64,000 nt of DNA from Bacillota bacterium (GCA_009711615.1 VENI01000011.1:1-64000); one strand, 5' to 3'; positions 1 through 8,587 are shown, counted from the first letter of the stretch. The notes: generated by a model not told the origin, from the letters alone. Numbers and translations: made by a program.

Positions 1-574
1 TTGTACCGCCGGCTTCTTTTTCACCGTAAATGTGTTTAACATAGTTACCGTCACTCTCAACGGTTTTCTTGGCCAGTGCCAACATTTCCTCACGATCACC
101 AAAGGTCATTACATCGGTGGGACATACACTGACACATGCCGGAGCCTCTCCGTTAAACACCTTACCGGAACACATCTGACACTTGGTAATTAGCGGGAAT
201 GCTTTTTCCCATTCATACTTTGGAATATCAAATGGGCAAGCTATCATACAGTAACGGCAACCCACGCACAGGTGCGGGTAATATATAACCGGGCCTTCTT
301 CGGTTTTCTGCAATGCTCTGGCAAAACAAGCCGATACACATGCCGGTTCTTCACAGTGCAGGCATTGCTGCTTTACAAAGCGCCATGTAGGTTCATTGTC
401 TATTTCCAGTTGTTTTGTAGAAACAACAGTCCAGTTTTCATCAGTTAGTTTAGGATCGAGTCCCACGGCGGGGCTTTTCTTCTCAAACTCATTGTCGTTA
501 TATAATTTGCAAGCTACAGTACAACTTCCACAGCCTACACATTTGGTTAAATCAACCAATACACCCTTACTCAT
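1..574 (-). CDS. HybA/FdhB-like 4Fe-4S ferredoxin subunit of hydrogenase (partial)
   Basis: The gene starts with ATG at 574 behind a GGGAGGTGA site and runs off the left edge still open (191 codons seen). Four cysteine groups are visible (CVGCGSC, CLHCEEPAC, CVGCRYC, CQMC with a distal CVSVC), the 4x[4Fe-4S] pattern of HybA, FdhB and DmsB electron-transfer subunits. It lies 22 bp after the hydrogenase gene on the same strand, so it probably takes electrons between the hydrogenase and a membrane quinone or cytochrome subunit encoded off the window. No signal peptide is seen. Such subunits are usually exported together with a Tat-bearing partner, and the hydrogenase has a Tat signal. The specific partner is inferred from context. 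Confidence 0.88.
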   Translation of the reverse strand, partial: MSKGVLVDLTKCVGCGSCTVACKLYNDNEFEKKSPAVGLDPKLTDENWTVVSTKQLEIDNEPTWRFVKQQCLHCEEPACVSACFARALQKTEEGPVIYYPHLCVGCRYCMIACPFDIPKYEWEKAFPLITKCQMCSGKVFNGEAPACVSVCPTDVMTFGDREEMLALAKKTVESDGNYVKHIYGEKEAGGT

Positions 575-596
575 GTATTTTCACCTCCCAATCATT

Positions 597-2144
597 CTAC
601 ACTAGTTCTCTAGCGTTTAATCTATCGCCTCTATCTGTGTATTTAGTGTGTAGCAATTCTTCAGATAAGTGACTTAAAGGTTCTTTCAAAAATTCTTGAT
701 ATAGTTTAAGAATTTCTGGGTTCTCATGACTCAACCGAATTTTTTGTGCTTTATCACCCTTATAGATGCTGTCTATGCGTGCCTGGCGAACCTCATCACT
801 GGGCGGTAGTGCAGTACGTGGTTGCCCACCTCCGGAGATACATCCACCGGGACAACACATAATTTCTACAAAGTGATAGGGAGATTCTCCACGTCTAACT
901 TCTTCCATTAGCTTACGGGCATTGCTTAATCCATGAACAACAGCAATTTTCAAATCTCCAACTCCTGGTATAGGCAGAGTGGCTTCTTTAACACCATCTA
1001 AACCACGAACTTTCTTAAGATTTAACAGCCCTTCCGGAACGTCTTGTTTTGTAATTACAAAGTATGCAGTACGAACGGCTGCTTCCATAACACCACCAGT
1101 GGCACCAAATATCAAGCCTGCACCAGTGCCCGCAAAGGCATCATATTTCTCTTCTGAAAGGCTGGTTAGGTCAATTCCATTCTCTTTAAGCATCCAAGCC
1201 AGTTCCCTTGTGGTAACAACAGCATCCATATCTCGAATTGTTTCATCTTTGTAATAGTGACCGGATGAATTAAATTCTGGGCGGGAAATTTCAAACTTTT
1301 TAGCAGTACAGGGCATAATTGCAGCATTAAAAATCCTTTTGGGTTTAATGTTATTTTGTTTTGCGAAATAGGTCTTAATTACTGAGCCAAACATTTGCAT
1401 CGGTGATTTGGCAGTAGACAGGTTCTCACTTAGATCTGGATAATAGTATTCACAAAACTTAACCCAACCAGGGCTGCAGGAAGTAAACTGGGGTAGCGGT
1501 GCATCGCTTTTACCAGTCATTCTTTTAATTAACTCGGCACTCTCTTCCATAATTGTTAAATCTGCAGCAAAGTTGGTATCAAACACATAGTCAGCACCTA
1601 ATTTTCGCAAAGCGGCAATCTGCTGTCCTTCAACAAAGGTACCTGCCGGTAGGCCAAATTCTTCACCAAGGCCCACCCTGGTGGCCGGAGCAGTTTGCAC
1701 AACAACAACTGTATCCGGGTCTTCAATAGCTTCTTTTAACCTAGTAGTGTCATTTCTCTCTGTAATGGCTGCAGTGGGACACCACAGAGCACACTGCCCA
1801 CAGTTTACACAAACGATTTCATCGATAATGGGTAGTTCATAATATCCAAACACCGTCTGTACATTTTGGCAAACTTCCAGGCACTGGCCACAAAGAATGC
1901 ATTTTTCATCATCCCTCACAATTGAAGGATTGTTAGGGTCAATGGGAATACGTCCCCGCACCTGGGTTGGGTATTTGCTGGAAGCAACTTGATACTGCTG
2001 AGGCATCCAGCCTTCACCACCTATAGGCTCTTTACTAGAACAACCCGTCAAGGTAGCCGTGGCACCAACCAGACCTAGGCCGCCAAAAAGCTTAAGGAAT
2101 CCACGTCTGGTCATTTCCTTTTGTTTTGATTTTTGCTCACCCAC
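597..2144 (-). CDS. Tat-exported [FeFe] hydrogenase catalytic subunit
   Basis: 515 residues from GTG 2144, chosen because GGAGGTG lies just upstream and would fall inside the codons of a start at 2162. The N-terminus has a twin-arginine motif (TRRGFLKLFG, R13-R14) and then LTGC (C35), so it looks like a Tat substrate that may be lipidated. Two 4Fe-4S motifs follow (CILCGQCLEVC about 82, CVNCGQCALWC about 112). The H-cluster motifs are TSCSPGW (about 221), MPCTAKKFE (about 277) and EIMCCPGGCISGGGQP (about 427). A small-subunit-like C-terminus (LLHTKYTDR) completes the family layout. L1 has Ser where many relatives have a second Cys. It probably oxidises or evolves H2 outside the membrane with the downstream ferredoxin subunit. 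An FNR-type box precedes it. Confidence 0.92.
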   Translation of the reverse strand: MGEQKSKQKEMTRRGFLKLFGGLGLVGATATLTGCSSKEPIGGEGWMPQQYQVASSKYPTQVRGRIPIDPNNPSIVRDDEKCILCGQCLEVCQNVQTVFGYYELPIIDEIVCVNCGQCALWCPTAAITERNDTTRLKEAIEDPDTVVVVQTAPATRVGLGEEFGLPAGTFVEGQQIAALRKLGADYVFDTNFAADLTIMEESAELIKRMTGKSDAPLPQFTSCSPGWVKFCEYYYPDLSENLSTAKSPMQMFGSVIKTYFAKQNNIKPKRIFNAAIMPCTAKKFEISRPEFNSSGHYYKDETIRDMDAVVTTRELAWMLKENGIDLTSLSEEKYDAFAGTGAGLIFGATGGVMEAAVRTAYFVITKQDVPEGLLNLKKVRGLDGVKEATLPIPGVGDLKIAVVHGLSNARKLMEEVRRGESPYHFVEIMCCPGGCISGGGQPRTALPPSDEVRQARIDSIYKGDKAQKIRLSHENPEILKLYQEFLKEPLSHLSEELLHTKYTDRGDRLNARELV

Positions 2145-2224
2145 TTTTTCACCCACCTCCACTTTTAATTTCGTTAAAATGGTTTAGTTGTCAGCATTAA
2201 ACATTAATTAGTGATATTTTCACC

Positions 2225-2265
2225 ATCATATACAACACTGACATGGCTGTATATGATCCATATCA
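2225..2265 (-). promoter_or_regulatory. FNR-type box and -10 element of the hydrogenase operon
   Basis: The palindrome TGAT-CCAT-ATCA lies at 2254-2265, extended to TATGA-N6-TCACA at 2252-2267. On the minus strand a TATGAT hexamer at 2230-2225 would give a start near 2218, putting the palindrome centre (2259.5) at -41.5, the class II FNR position. A 10-bp inverted repeat (2225-2234 and 2248-2257) overlaps it. The activator is inferred to be the Crp/Fnr protein encoded at 53877-54581. Confidence 0.6.
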
Positions 2266-2343
2266 CAGTTAAACATAATAATCCAATGTAATAAAGGCTA
2301 AATTTATGGAAAAAAATAAGCAATAAGTAACAATTAAGGAAGG

Positions 2344-2445
2344 ATGAAAGTGAAGAAATACAAAGCGGGATGTATTAATGATGCCGGAAATAATAACCAT
2401 AGAATGGAGTTTTATTTATCAAAGTTAGCTAAACGCAATCACTGA
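2344..2445 (+). CDS. Possible 33-residue peptide
   Basis: A short frame with ATG 2344, or GTG 2350 six bases after AAGGAAGGA. It encodes a basic, Asn-rich peptide with one Cys. Its last codons run antisense over the 3' end of uvsE. The ribosome site is plausible but no family is recognised and no promoter is clear, so it could be chance. Confidence 0.25.
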   Translation: MKVKKYKAGCINDAGNNNHRMEFYLSKLAKRNH

Positions 2446-3396
2446 ATCTCCTAATAGTTTAATGTTCGGGTATCTCTCTAAATCTTTTACCAGTTGAAAC
2501 ATGGCTTTGTCTTTTTGTTTAGCCTCCACCATCACATCAAAGTTAACGTTATGCTTTCTCATCAATTTCAAAAATGGATATAGATCATCGGGATCTATAA
2601 ATTCGTGATGACTTTTTAGATCTTTTTCATTTTTAGGGCTGGAAACATGGATCTTTGGAGGCAATTCAGTATTCTTCCAGGTGTTAATAAATTCTGGTAT
2701 TATTTCAGCCATCTTTTCATCTTCATCATGATTGCAACGGAAGTGGTGGATGTCTAACACCATTGGTAATTGTAGTTTATTGCACAGGTATAGTACTTCG
2801 CTGGCGGTATAGGTTTTATCATCATTTTCCAAAGTGATACGGTGCTGCAGTCCTTTGGGAACTTTGGCCCAATTCTCTACAAACCGCTCTAACGATGATA
2901 TTTTGTCCTTATACCCCCCGCCCACATGAATAACTAATTTTGAATGGTAATCTAGTTTCATAGCATTAAAAATTCTTGCATGATGCACTAAATCAATTAA
3001 GGATTTTCTAAAAACTTCTTCATCCGGTGTATTAAGAACAGTAAAGTGGTCTGGATGGAATGTTACTCTAATTTCATTCTCTTTAATAAAGTCTCCCAGT
3101 TCCTTTAACTGGGGATATAGTTCTTTAATATAATCCCAACCCTTTAAGTCCGGATGGGTGGCCAAGGGAATAATTTTCGATGAAAACCTGAACACTTTTA
3201 CCCCATGGGCCTTGTTATGCCTAAGTAGTCGAAGACAGTTGTGTAGGTTCTCTCTACTCACTCGGCGCACTTTATTTAGAGCAACTTCTGGGTCCTTTTC
3301 GGCCAATTTTTTATAGCTGGTGTAGGTTACAGTTTTAGATGGCGATGCATCTTCCATCATCATCGACATGGCTACATATCCAAAGCGAATTATCAT
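2425..3396 (-). CDS. uvsE: UV damage endonuclease UvsE
   Basis: 323 residues, ATG 3396 behind AGAGGTG. The sequence matches the UvdE/UvsE family over its length: N-terminal MIIRFGYV, then LNCLRLLRHN-like, RFSSKIIPLATHP, VTFHPDHF, KLVIHVGGGYKDK, ITLENDDKTY, MVLDIHHFRCNHD and DVMVEAKQKDKA. These supply the His, Glu and Asp ligands of the metal centre in the TIM barrel. The enzyme nicks DNA 5' of UV photoproducts and other lesions, starting alternative excision repair, and is common in spore-forming Firmicutes. It stands alone, with a stem-loop and a small acidic gene upstream. I saw no SOS-box evidence. Confidence 0.93.
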   Translation of the reverse strand: MIIRFGYVAMSMMMEDASPSKTVTYTSYKKLAEKDPEVALNKVRRVSRENLHNCLRLLRHNKAHGVKVFRFSSKIIPLATHPDLKGWDYIKELYPQLKELGDFIKENEIRVTFHPDHFTVLNTPDEEVFRKSLIDLVHHARIFNAMKLDYHSKLVIHVGGGYKDKISSLERFVENWAKVPKGLQHRITLENDDKTYTASEVLYLCNKLQLPMVLDIHHFRCNHDEDEKMAEIIPEFINTWKNTELPPKIHVSSPKNEKDLKSHHEFIDPDDLYPFLKLMRKHNVNFDVMVEAKQKDKAMFQLVKDLERYPNIKLLGDSVIAFS

Positions 3397-3470
3397 TGTT
3401 ACACCTCTTTTTAAATCAATTGAGGTTATTTTGTTCTCTTCAATCTTAAGTTATCCTAGTTATTAATTTA

Positions 3471-3501
3471 AATAGCTCACCGACTTAGTCGGTGAGCTAT
3501 T
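3471..3501 (-). terminator. Stem-loop after the 86-residue gene
   Basis: Perfect 14-bp arms (3471-3484 and 3488-3501) around a 3-base loop, starting six bases after the stop of the small gene ending at 3507. The tract after it on the minus strand is A/T-rich but not a pure T-run, so termination is likely rather than certain. Confidence 0.6.
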
Positions 3502-3506
3502 CTAAA

Positions 3507-3767
3507 TTAATGCTTTTCCAAATAGTAAACTACATAGGCTCTTTCAGCATCTGTTCTTATCTTTTCCATCACATCAGGTCCTACAGAAACTTCGCCAAAC
3601 AAATTAAAATCCTGGTCTAATTCCACGTCTTCTTCCTCTGTTACTTTAACTACGTCAACCTTTGGATTCTCGTCATGATCAGGTTTGATATCCAGTGCTA
3701 GGTATTTTTCTTTAGCCTCTGCATCGCTGTCTGCAAAAATAATTTCGGTATGTGTTGTATGTTCCAT
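3507..3767 (-). CDS. Small acidic protein of unknown function
   Basis: 86 residues from ATG 3767. An upstream extension of the frame to 3845 has no ribosome site, whereas GGAGG lies 12 bases before ATG 3767. The protein is strongly acidic, with a run of Glu/Asp near the middle (TEEEDVELDQD), and has no signal peptide or membrane segment. It ends in a basic, aromatic helix (AYVVYYLEKH). I do not recognise a family. It stands alone between uvsE and a divergent membrane gene and is followed by a strong stem-loop. Confidence 0.6.
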   Translation of the reverse strand: MEHTTHTEIIFADSDAEAKEKYLALDIKPDHDENPKVDVVKVTEEEDVELDQDFNLFGEVSVGPDVMEKIRTDAERAYVVYYLEKH

Positions 3768-3915
3768 TACTAATACTAACCTCCACTGCAAATTTTTTAA
3801 TGAGATAACAAAAATTATAGCACTGCAAATTAAAGTTATCAACATTATTTTGTTAAAAACAACAATTTATGTATTCTATTCATATTATTCAATACTTTGG
3901 CAAAAACTACATGTC

Positions 3916-4323
3916 ATGAAAATACGATTCCTTATTTACGGCTTATTGGGCTGGGGGCTAGAAGTTTTCTATACCGGATTTGAGTCTGCCCTTAGAGGTG
4001 ACCCCCGCTTAACTTCACAAACATACCTATGGATGTTTCCCATTTATGGCTTGGCAGTTTTCTTAGAACCACTGCACAACGCCATAAGAAAATACCCCTG
4101 GTTTATCAGGGGTATTGTTTGGGTACCAGTAATCTTTATACTAGAGTATAGCACTGGTGGGGTAATAAGATTGATTACCGGCTTTAGTCCTTGGGATTAT
4201 ACGGGCACAAGTCCTTGGCAAATTAACGGTCTAATACGCCTTGACATGGCCCCTTTGTGGTTTATCACAGGATTAATATTTGAACTAGTTCATGATACCC
4301 TTAAAAGCCACTTAAACATATGA
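3916..4323 (+). CDS. CmpB-type putative ABC permease-like membrane protein
   Basis: 135 residues from ATG 3916. Four hydrophobic helices are visible: IRFLIYGLLGWGLEVFYTG, LWMFPIYGLAVFLEPL, IRGIVWVPVIFILEY and MAPLWFITGLIFELVHD. Motifs such as GWGLEVFYTG, MFPIYGLA, EYSTGGVI and PWDYTG look like the CmpB (PF06541-like) family annotated as putative ABC permeases, though no ATPase partner is adjacent. No good Shine-Dalgarno sequence precedes the ATG, so the start is uncertain. The family's role is unknown to me beyond its membrane location. Confidence 0.6.
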   Translation: MKIRFLIYGLLGWGLEVFYTGFESALRGDPRLTSQTYLWMFPIYGLAVFLEPLHNAIRKYPWFIRGIVWVPVIFILEYSTGGVIRLITGFSPWDYTGTSPWQINGLIRLDMAPLWFITGLIFELVHDTLKSHLNI

Positions 4324-4384
4324 AGGATGTTTGAAAAGTCAGCCCGTGTCCATCGTGCTCCTTTTCTAACTTAATTGTAAGTAT

Positions 4385-4912
4385 CTAATCCCAATCAACC
4401 AGATGTTTTATATTGTCTACATTAGAATAGGTTTCTTTTATATGCTGCACCATATTATGCCAGTCTTCATCAGACCTGGTTGATTGAATTAAAGCATTTA
4501 CCACAAAAGAATCTGTCATTGCTTCCATCATTGTTTCTATTTTATATTCACATTCTTCACGCAGTTTTGCCTTAACAAAATAACGATTCACCTGTTTAAG
4601 TGCCCAGTTAGATAGTACTTTATCTGGTACTACAAAGGGCAAAAATTTGTGAGCCTGTTCAATTATTCGCATTAGTTGCCGTTGTTCTGCCTCTGGGGTT
4701 AAATGGCGAATTGTTTCTGTTAACTGCTCCGGTCCATCATCTAATGCTCTATTGAGCAGTTTATATTCAAATTTTGTTGCCGAAAAGAGTCCTTTTTTCC
4801 TACCTCGCTGAGCCATATGGCGAAAGGTTTCTAATTCGTTCATCAAAACATCTTCGTTATCAATGACTGCATAAGCAGTTAGAAAGTCACATTTTTGGGG
4901 TTCAATTTTCAT
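4385..4912 (-). CDS. Conserved-looking helical protein, unknown
   Basis: 175 residues, ATG 4912 behind GAGGAGG. It appears almost entirely alpha-helical, rich in Glu, Gln and Arg, with no signal peptide, membrane segment or metal motif. The C-terminal half (HNMVQHIKETYSNVDNIKHL) looks like an amphipathic helix. It is monocistronic, about 60 bp downstream of the glycan operon on the same strand, so readthrough from that operon is possible. Not recognised. Confidence 0.6.
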   Translation of the reverse strand: MKIEPQKCDFLTAYAVIDNEDVLMNELETFRHMAQRGRKKGLFSATKFEYKLLNRALDDGPEQLTETIRHLTPEAEQRQLMRIIEQAHKFLPFVVPDKVLSNWALKQVNRYFVKAKLREECEYKIETMMEAMTDSFVVNALIQSTRSDEDWHNMVQHIKETYSNVDNIKHLVDWD

Positions 4913-4976
4913 CTTCTAACCTCCTCAATAGCTTTACTATAAGTCTACCCGTGTAGGTCTAAATAAAACCATCTAT

Positions 4977-5984
4977 TTAGGAGGAGGTGTATTTGCTTAT
5001 TAATTCTGTTGGGATAACATAATCAGTATACTGCCTGATAACAGCAGCTTTATTCACTTGGGGTGGGGTTACCTTTTGACCTAAGATTTCGTGCCGTATC
5101 AACAATTCTGCCTCGTTAACCCCCAGGGCTATGCGCATACCAGTGGAACTGCTAAACCTTGGATTTATTTCAAATATATACGGGTGATTATTCTTTAAAC
5201 GAAGCTGCAAATTGATTGGGCCGTAGGCGCTAATTTTTTTGGCCACCTGTTGACAGTAGTTACAGATATATGAGTAATCATCTACCAGTGCTGACATGGT
5301 CATTCCATCCTGCAAATTCCGTTTTAAAGCAATACTAGAGAGAACCCGACCTTCTGTACCTATGGCTACACCCACTGTAAATTCACCATCTCCATCTGGA
5401 ATGAATTCCTGAATAATATATTTACTTTTGTCTTTTACAAATTCAATTAACTGCGATAACGAAGATAACAAAGCCAACCCTTTGGAACCGGCACCAATAC
5501 GTGGTTTTGCCACTAATGGAAATTGCACTTTCTCTACAAAAGCTGGAAGCATTTCTTTGTCTTCCGGCCATCTCAATGTATTGGGATAATAAAATCCATT
5601 TTCTTTTAAAAACTTAGCTGTCAGCCATTTATCATTACATATATTAATAACTTCAGATGAATGAATAAAAACCTTGGCGCCGGTCTGTTGATTAATATAT
5701 TCTTTATTCTCTACAAAGGGTTTTATTTCATGGGAAGATCCAACAATAATACCGTGAATATCTTCCCGATGGCAGATATCTATAATCTTTCTTAGCCATT
5801 TTTTACTGTCAGCGGCCGGTGGCACCATATATCCATCATGGGCCAAGTACAACCCTAAAGTCATAGCATCAGTATCACAGGCCACCACCCGGCAATTTAA
5901 CGGTCCGTTAACCAGTGATCGAACAATGGCCAACCCATAAAGTGATCCGGAACCGGTAACCAATACGTTAACTTGTTTCACCAC
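4977..5984 (-). CDS. ATP-grasp ligase of the glycan operon
   Basis: 335 residues, GTG 5984 (a second GTG follows) six bases after GGAGG. A Rossmann-like pre-ATP-grasp domain (VLVTGSGSLYGLAIVRSL) precedes an ATP-grasp fold: FPLVAKPRIGAGSKG lysine and glycine-rich loop near 160, the YIIQEFIPDGDGEFTVGV hinge, and metal-binding FEINPRFSSSTGMR near 275. The layout resembles carbamoyl-phosphate synthetase-like ligases that join a carboxylate to an amine through an acyl phosphate. It overlaps the WbqC gene by 17 bp and is the last gene of the operon, so it may ligate an amino acid to a sugar. The substrate cannot be read from sequence. Confidence 0.75.
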   Translation of the reverse strand: MVKQVNVLVTGSGSLYGLAIVRSLVNGPLNCRVVACDTDAMTLGLYLAHDGYMVPPAADSKKWLRKIIDICHREDIHGIIVGSSHEIKPFVENKEYINQQTGAKVFIHSSEVINICNDKWLTAKFLKENGFYYPNTLRWPEDKEMLPAFVEKVQFPLVAKPRIGAGSKGLALLSSLSQLIEFVKDKSKYIIQEFIPDGDGEFTVGVAIGTEGRVLSSIALKRNLQDGMTMSALVDDYSYICNYCQQVAKKISAYGPINLQLRLKNNHPYIFEINPRFSSSTGMRIALGVNEAELLIRHEILGQKVTPPQVNKAAVIRQYTDYVIPTELISKYTSS

Positions 5985-6666
5985 TGCTCGCCTCCAAAAT
6001 TTTTTTACCCTGAGGACCGCAATTGAAAATCAAGTCCACCACCGACAGTTTATCAACAAAGTCCCCCCACAGTTGACTGTATACCGGGTGCTCAAACTGC
6101 TGGTATTTCAATTCAATATTGTGTTGATTAAAGATTTCTTTATCATTGTAGGCCTTGGCACCCTGGCCAGACAGGTAAACACTACCACCTAATTTTTCAC
6201 AAATATCTATAATACGCTCACTTTTTCTCCCCTGCAAATCAGGCAGTTGTGATGAATAAACCATTGGCGTTTCAATATTGAAAATATTTCGAATCAAAGT
6301 CATAAAGGCCATATTTAAGTCTATTAATTTGACCCATTTTTGGTTGTATATTTCTTCAAACTGTTTTTTGTATTGACTCCAATAATCGGAACGAGCATAA
6401 CAGTGCTGTAATGTCTGAAAATGTTTTTTTCCCCAGTCTTCTTCATTGTAAATTTCTACATCTTTTATCAAAACTTTTTTACGGGCCAACGGAACAGTAA
6501 GTAGTATCACTCCATTGGCTGATTTTATTTTGTTACGGTGTGTTACAGATTGTGTGGAAAGCTGTACATCGTCAGCAATGACAAATATGTCACTGTTAAG
6601 CATTTTATGAAAATACCCAATCCAAGGAATGTAATTGGGCTGATGAATGGCAATTACTTTAGACAT
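5968..6666 (-). CDS. WbqC-family protein
   Basis: 232 residues, ATG 6666, overlapping the aminotransferase gene by 8 bp. The N-terminus AIHQPNYIPWIGYFHKM is the signature of WbqC-like proteins, followed by IADDVQLSTQSVTHRNKIK, LLTVPL and YLSGQGAKAYND. The family sits in O-antigen and other sugar clusters, often beside DegT aminotransferases. It is thought to modify aminosugars, but the reaction is not established to my knowledge. Position between aminotransferase and ligase fits building an amino-linked sugar side chain. Confidence 0.85.
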   Translation of the reverse strand: MSKVIAIHQPNYIPWIGYFHKMLNSDIFVIADDVQLSTQSVTHRNKIKSANGVILLTVPLARKKVLIKDVEIYNEEDWGKKHFQTLQHCYARSDYWSQYKKQFEEIYNQKWVKLIDLNMAFMTLIRNIFNIETPMVYSSQLPDLQGRKSERIIDICEKLGGSVYLSGQGAKAYNDKEIFNQHNIELKYQQFEHPVYSQLWGDFVDKLSVVDLIFNCGPQGKKILEASSGETS

Positions 6667-7741
6667 AACTATTCACAACCTCAACAATGTATTGACGCTG
6701 TTTTGGCGTCAGACCCGGATGAACGGGGATTGACACACACCGCTGAGCCACTTCTTCTGCCACTGGCCAGCTTTCTTGGTAGTTAAACTTCCGTTGATAT
6801 AACTTCTGCCTGGGTATAATTAACGGATAATGAATAGCATAACCAACCTCATTCTTATGCAAGTGATTAATTAGGCCTTCTCTTTCCTCTGATTGCAAGG
6901 TGAATTGGTGGTAAACATGGGTACAGTCATCAGGCTTATACGATAGCGTCACCCGAGGGTTTTTGATATGCTTTAAATAATACTCAGCATTTTCTATTCT
7001 TTGTTGGTTAAACTCATCCAGTTTCTTTAACTGCTCGATGCCCACAGCAGCATGGATGTTAGTCATACGAAAGTTATACCCCAGCAAATCATGATGATAT
7101 CGCTTGGATTGGCCATGATTGATAAACATTTTAACCCGTTGGTTAAGTTGATGGTTGTTGGTAACCACCATCCCCCCTTCAACAGAGGTGATGTTTTTAG
7201 TGGGGTAAAAACTAAATGCCGCAGCATCACCAAAAGTGCCAACTTTTTTACCCTTGTATGCTGCACCATGGGCTTGAGCACAATCTTCTAATAAATATAA
7301 ACTATTTTCCTTTACTATCTGACAGATTCCATCCATATCCGCCGGAAGGCCGTAAAGATGTACCATCAACACCGCTTTGGCATCAGGGTGTTTCTTAACT
7401 GCTGCCGCCAAATTATCCGGTGATATATTATATGTTTGAGGGTCGATATCCGCAAACACCGGTTCTGCCCCACAGTATAATATGGCATTGGCAGAAGCAA
7501 TAAAAGAAAACGGTGTGGTAATGACTTTATCGCCTGGAGATATGGACAGCCCATCCATCACCGCATGTAAGGCACTTGTACCAGATGAAGTGGCTGTGGC
7601 ATACTTAGCACCTAAATAATTGGCAAAGTCTGATTCAAATTGCTTAACATATTCACCCTGGGCCAGCATTTTTGAATTTAACACTTCTATAACCTTATTT
7701 TCCTCTTCAATACCAATAAGTGGTTGTGCTATTGGAATCAT
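6659..7741 (-). CDS. DegT/DnrJ/EryC1/StrS sugar aminotransferase
   Basis: 360 residues, ATG 7741, four bases after the LpxC-like gene ends. Motifs: N-terminal MIPIAQPLIG, LEDCAQAHGA (PLP-contacting D153 and Q156) and SFYPTKNITSVEGG with the Schiff-base lysine K182. These PLP enzymes transaminate keto-sugars to amino sugars for surface glycans. Inferred role: make the amino sugar from the product of the dehydrogenase that starts the operon. Tight spacing on both sides implies co-transcription. Confidence 0.92.
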   Translation of the reverse strand: MIPIAQPLIGIEEENKVIEVLNSKMLAQGEYVKQFESDFANYLGAKYATATSSGTSALHAVMDGLSISPGDKVITTPFSFIASANAILYCGAEPVFADIDPQTYNISPDNLAAAVKKHPDAKAVLMVHLYGLPADMDGICQIVKENSLYLLEDCAQAHGAAYKGKKVGTFGDAAAFSFYPTKNITSVEGGMVVTNNHQLNQRVKMFINHGQSKRYHHDLLGYNFRMTNIHAAVGIEQLKKLDEFNQQRIENAEYYLKHIKNPRVTLSYKPDDCTHVYHQFTLQSEEREGLINHLHKNEVGYAIHYPLIIPRQKLYQRKFNYQESWPVAEEVAQRCVSIPVHPGLTPKQRQYIVEVVNSYV

Positions 7742-7745
7742 ATTA

Positions 7746-8585
7746 TCACTCGCCGCTTTCGGTTAATTTTTTTATTATTTCAATATTTAACTTGTGCCCA
7801 CTACGGAAAGCTATAAATTTCCCTCTGATGTTACATCCAGCCGTACCAAGATCTCCTAATAAATCTATCAATTTATGACGTGCAGGCTCATTTACGTACC
7901 TTAGTTCTTCTGAAATGCTTTGGGAAGGAAAAACCAGCACTGACTGCATTCCTTCACCTATTAATTCTGATACCCGCTGATACTCTTTTTCAGTGATAAA
8001 TGAACGGGCATTGTAAAGCTGACTAACAAATGTCTCTGAGTTTATTTGATAATCTGCCATCTGTGTTGGTAATGACTTATCAGGATAATCCAGAATATAT
8101 GTCAGTTGCAAACTATCTGCAGGCAGGGCTGCAATGTATTTCTCATGGCGTACACCATGACACAAAAATTGATCCTTAATTAAACATGGTTTTTTTACTT
8201 CTATATATTTTTTCACTCCTGCCTGAATCCTTAAGCCCGCTCTTAAGATGGCGTGCACAAACTCGCTGCAGCTATATCCATCCACCACCGGTATACTGGA
8301 GCAGTTCATGTGTATTTTCAGGTTATCTATTCCCATTCCGTTTATTGCTGCCAGCAGGTGCTCGGTGTGTTCCACCGAAACACCCTCCTGTTCCAGTGAG
8401 GTCCACCTGCTTTCCACCACAGCATTACTGCTACAGCACCGTACTCTAGGACTATCTGGCAAGTCATCTCGAATGAAAACAATACCGGTGTTGACTTCTG
8501 CAGGCTGCAGCACTATATTTGCTTTTTGGGTTCCAGTTATGTCAATGCCGCTACAACGGGCAGCATTTCTGATAGTAGTCTGCAT
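7746..8585 (-). CDS. LpxC-like zinc deacetylase
   Basis: 279 residues, ATG 8585, two bases after the preceding stop. It carries the LpxC active-site set: VEHTEHLLAAINGMGIDN (Glu75, Zn-ligand His76), VVDGYS (Asp102), EPARHKLIDLLGDLG (His237 and Asp241 as ligands) and SGHKLN (His264). LpxC removes acetate from UDP-3-O-acyl-GlcNAc in lipid A synthesis. Here no lpxA, lpxB, lpxD or outer-membrane genes are near. The context is a surface-sugar operon, so the substrate may be another N-acetylated nucleotide sugar. Slightly shorter than typical LpxC (about 300). Family assignment is strong; the role is inference. Confidence 0.88.
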   Translation of the reverse strand: MQTTIRNAARCSGIDITGTQKANIVLQPAEVNTGIVFIRDDLPDSPRVRCCSSNAVVESRWTSLEQEGVSVEHTEHLLAAINGMGIDNLKIHMNCSSIPVVDGYSCSEFVHAILRAGLRIQAGVKKYIEVKKPCLIKDQFLCHGVRHEKYIAALPADSLQLTYILDYPDKSLPTQMADYQINSETFVSQLYNARSFITEKEYQRVSELIGEGMQSVLVFPSQSISEELRYVNEPARHKLIDLLGDLGTAGCNIRGKFIAFRSGHKLNIEIIKKLTESGE

Positions 8586-8587
8586 AG

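Noticed and set aside
979..1254. 91-codon open frame antisense to the hydrogenase
   Set aside because: Shadow of the hydrogenase coding pattern; no ribosome site or promoter. Many similar antisense frames across the window were dropped for the same reason.
7746..8585. Evidence for an outer membrane (lipid A synthesis)
   Set aside because: A lone LpxC homologue in a glycan operon; no other lipid A or outer-membrane gene is visible, so a diderm envelope is not supported by this window.
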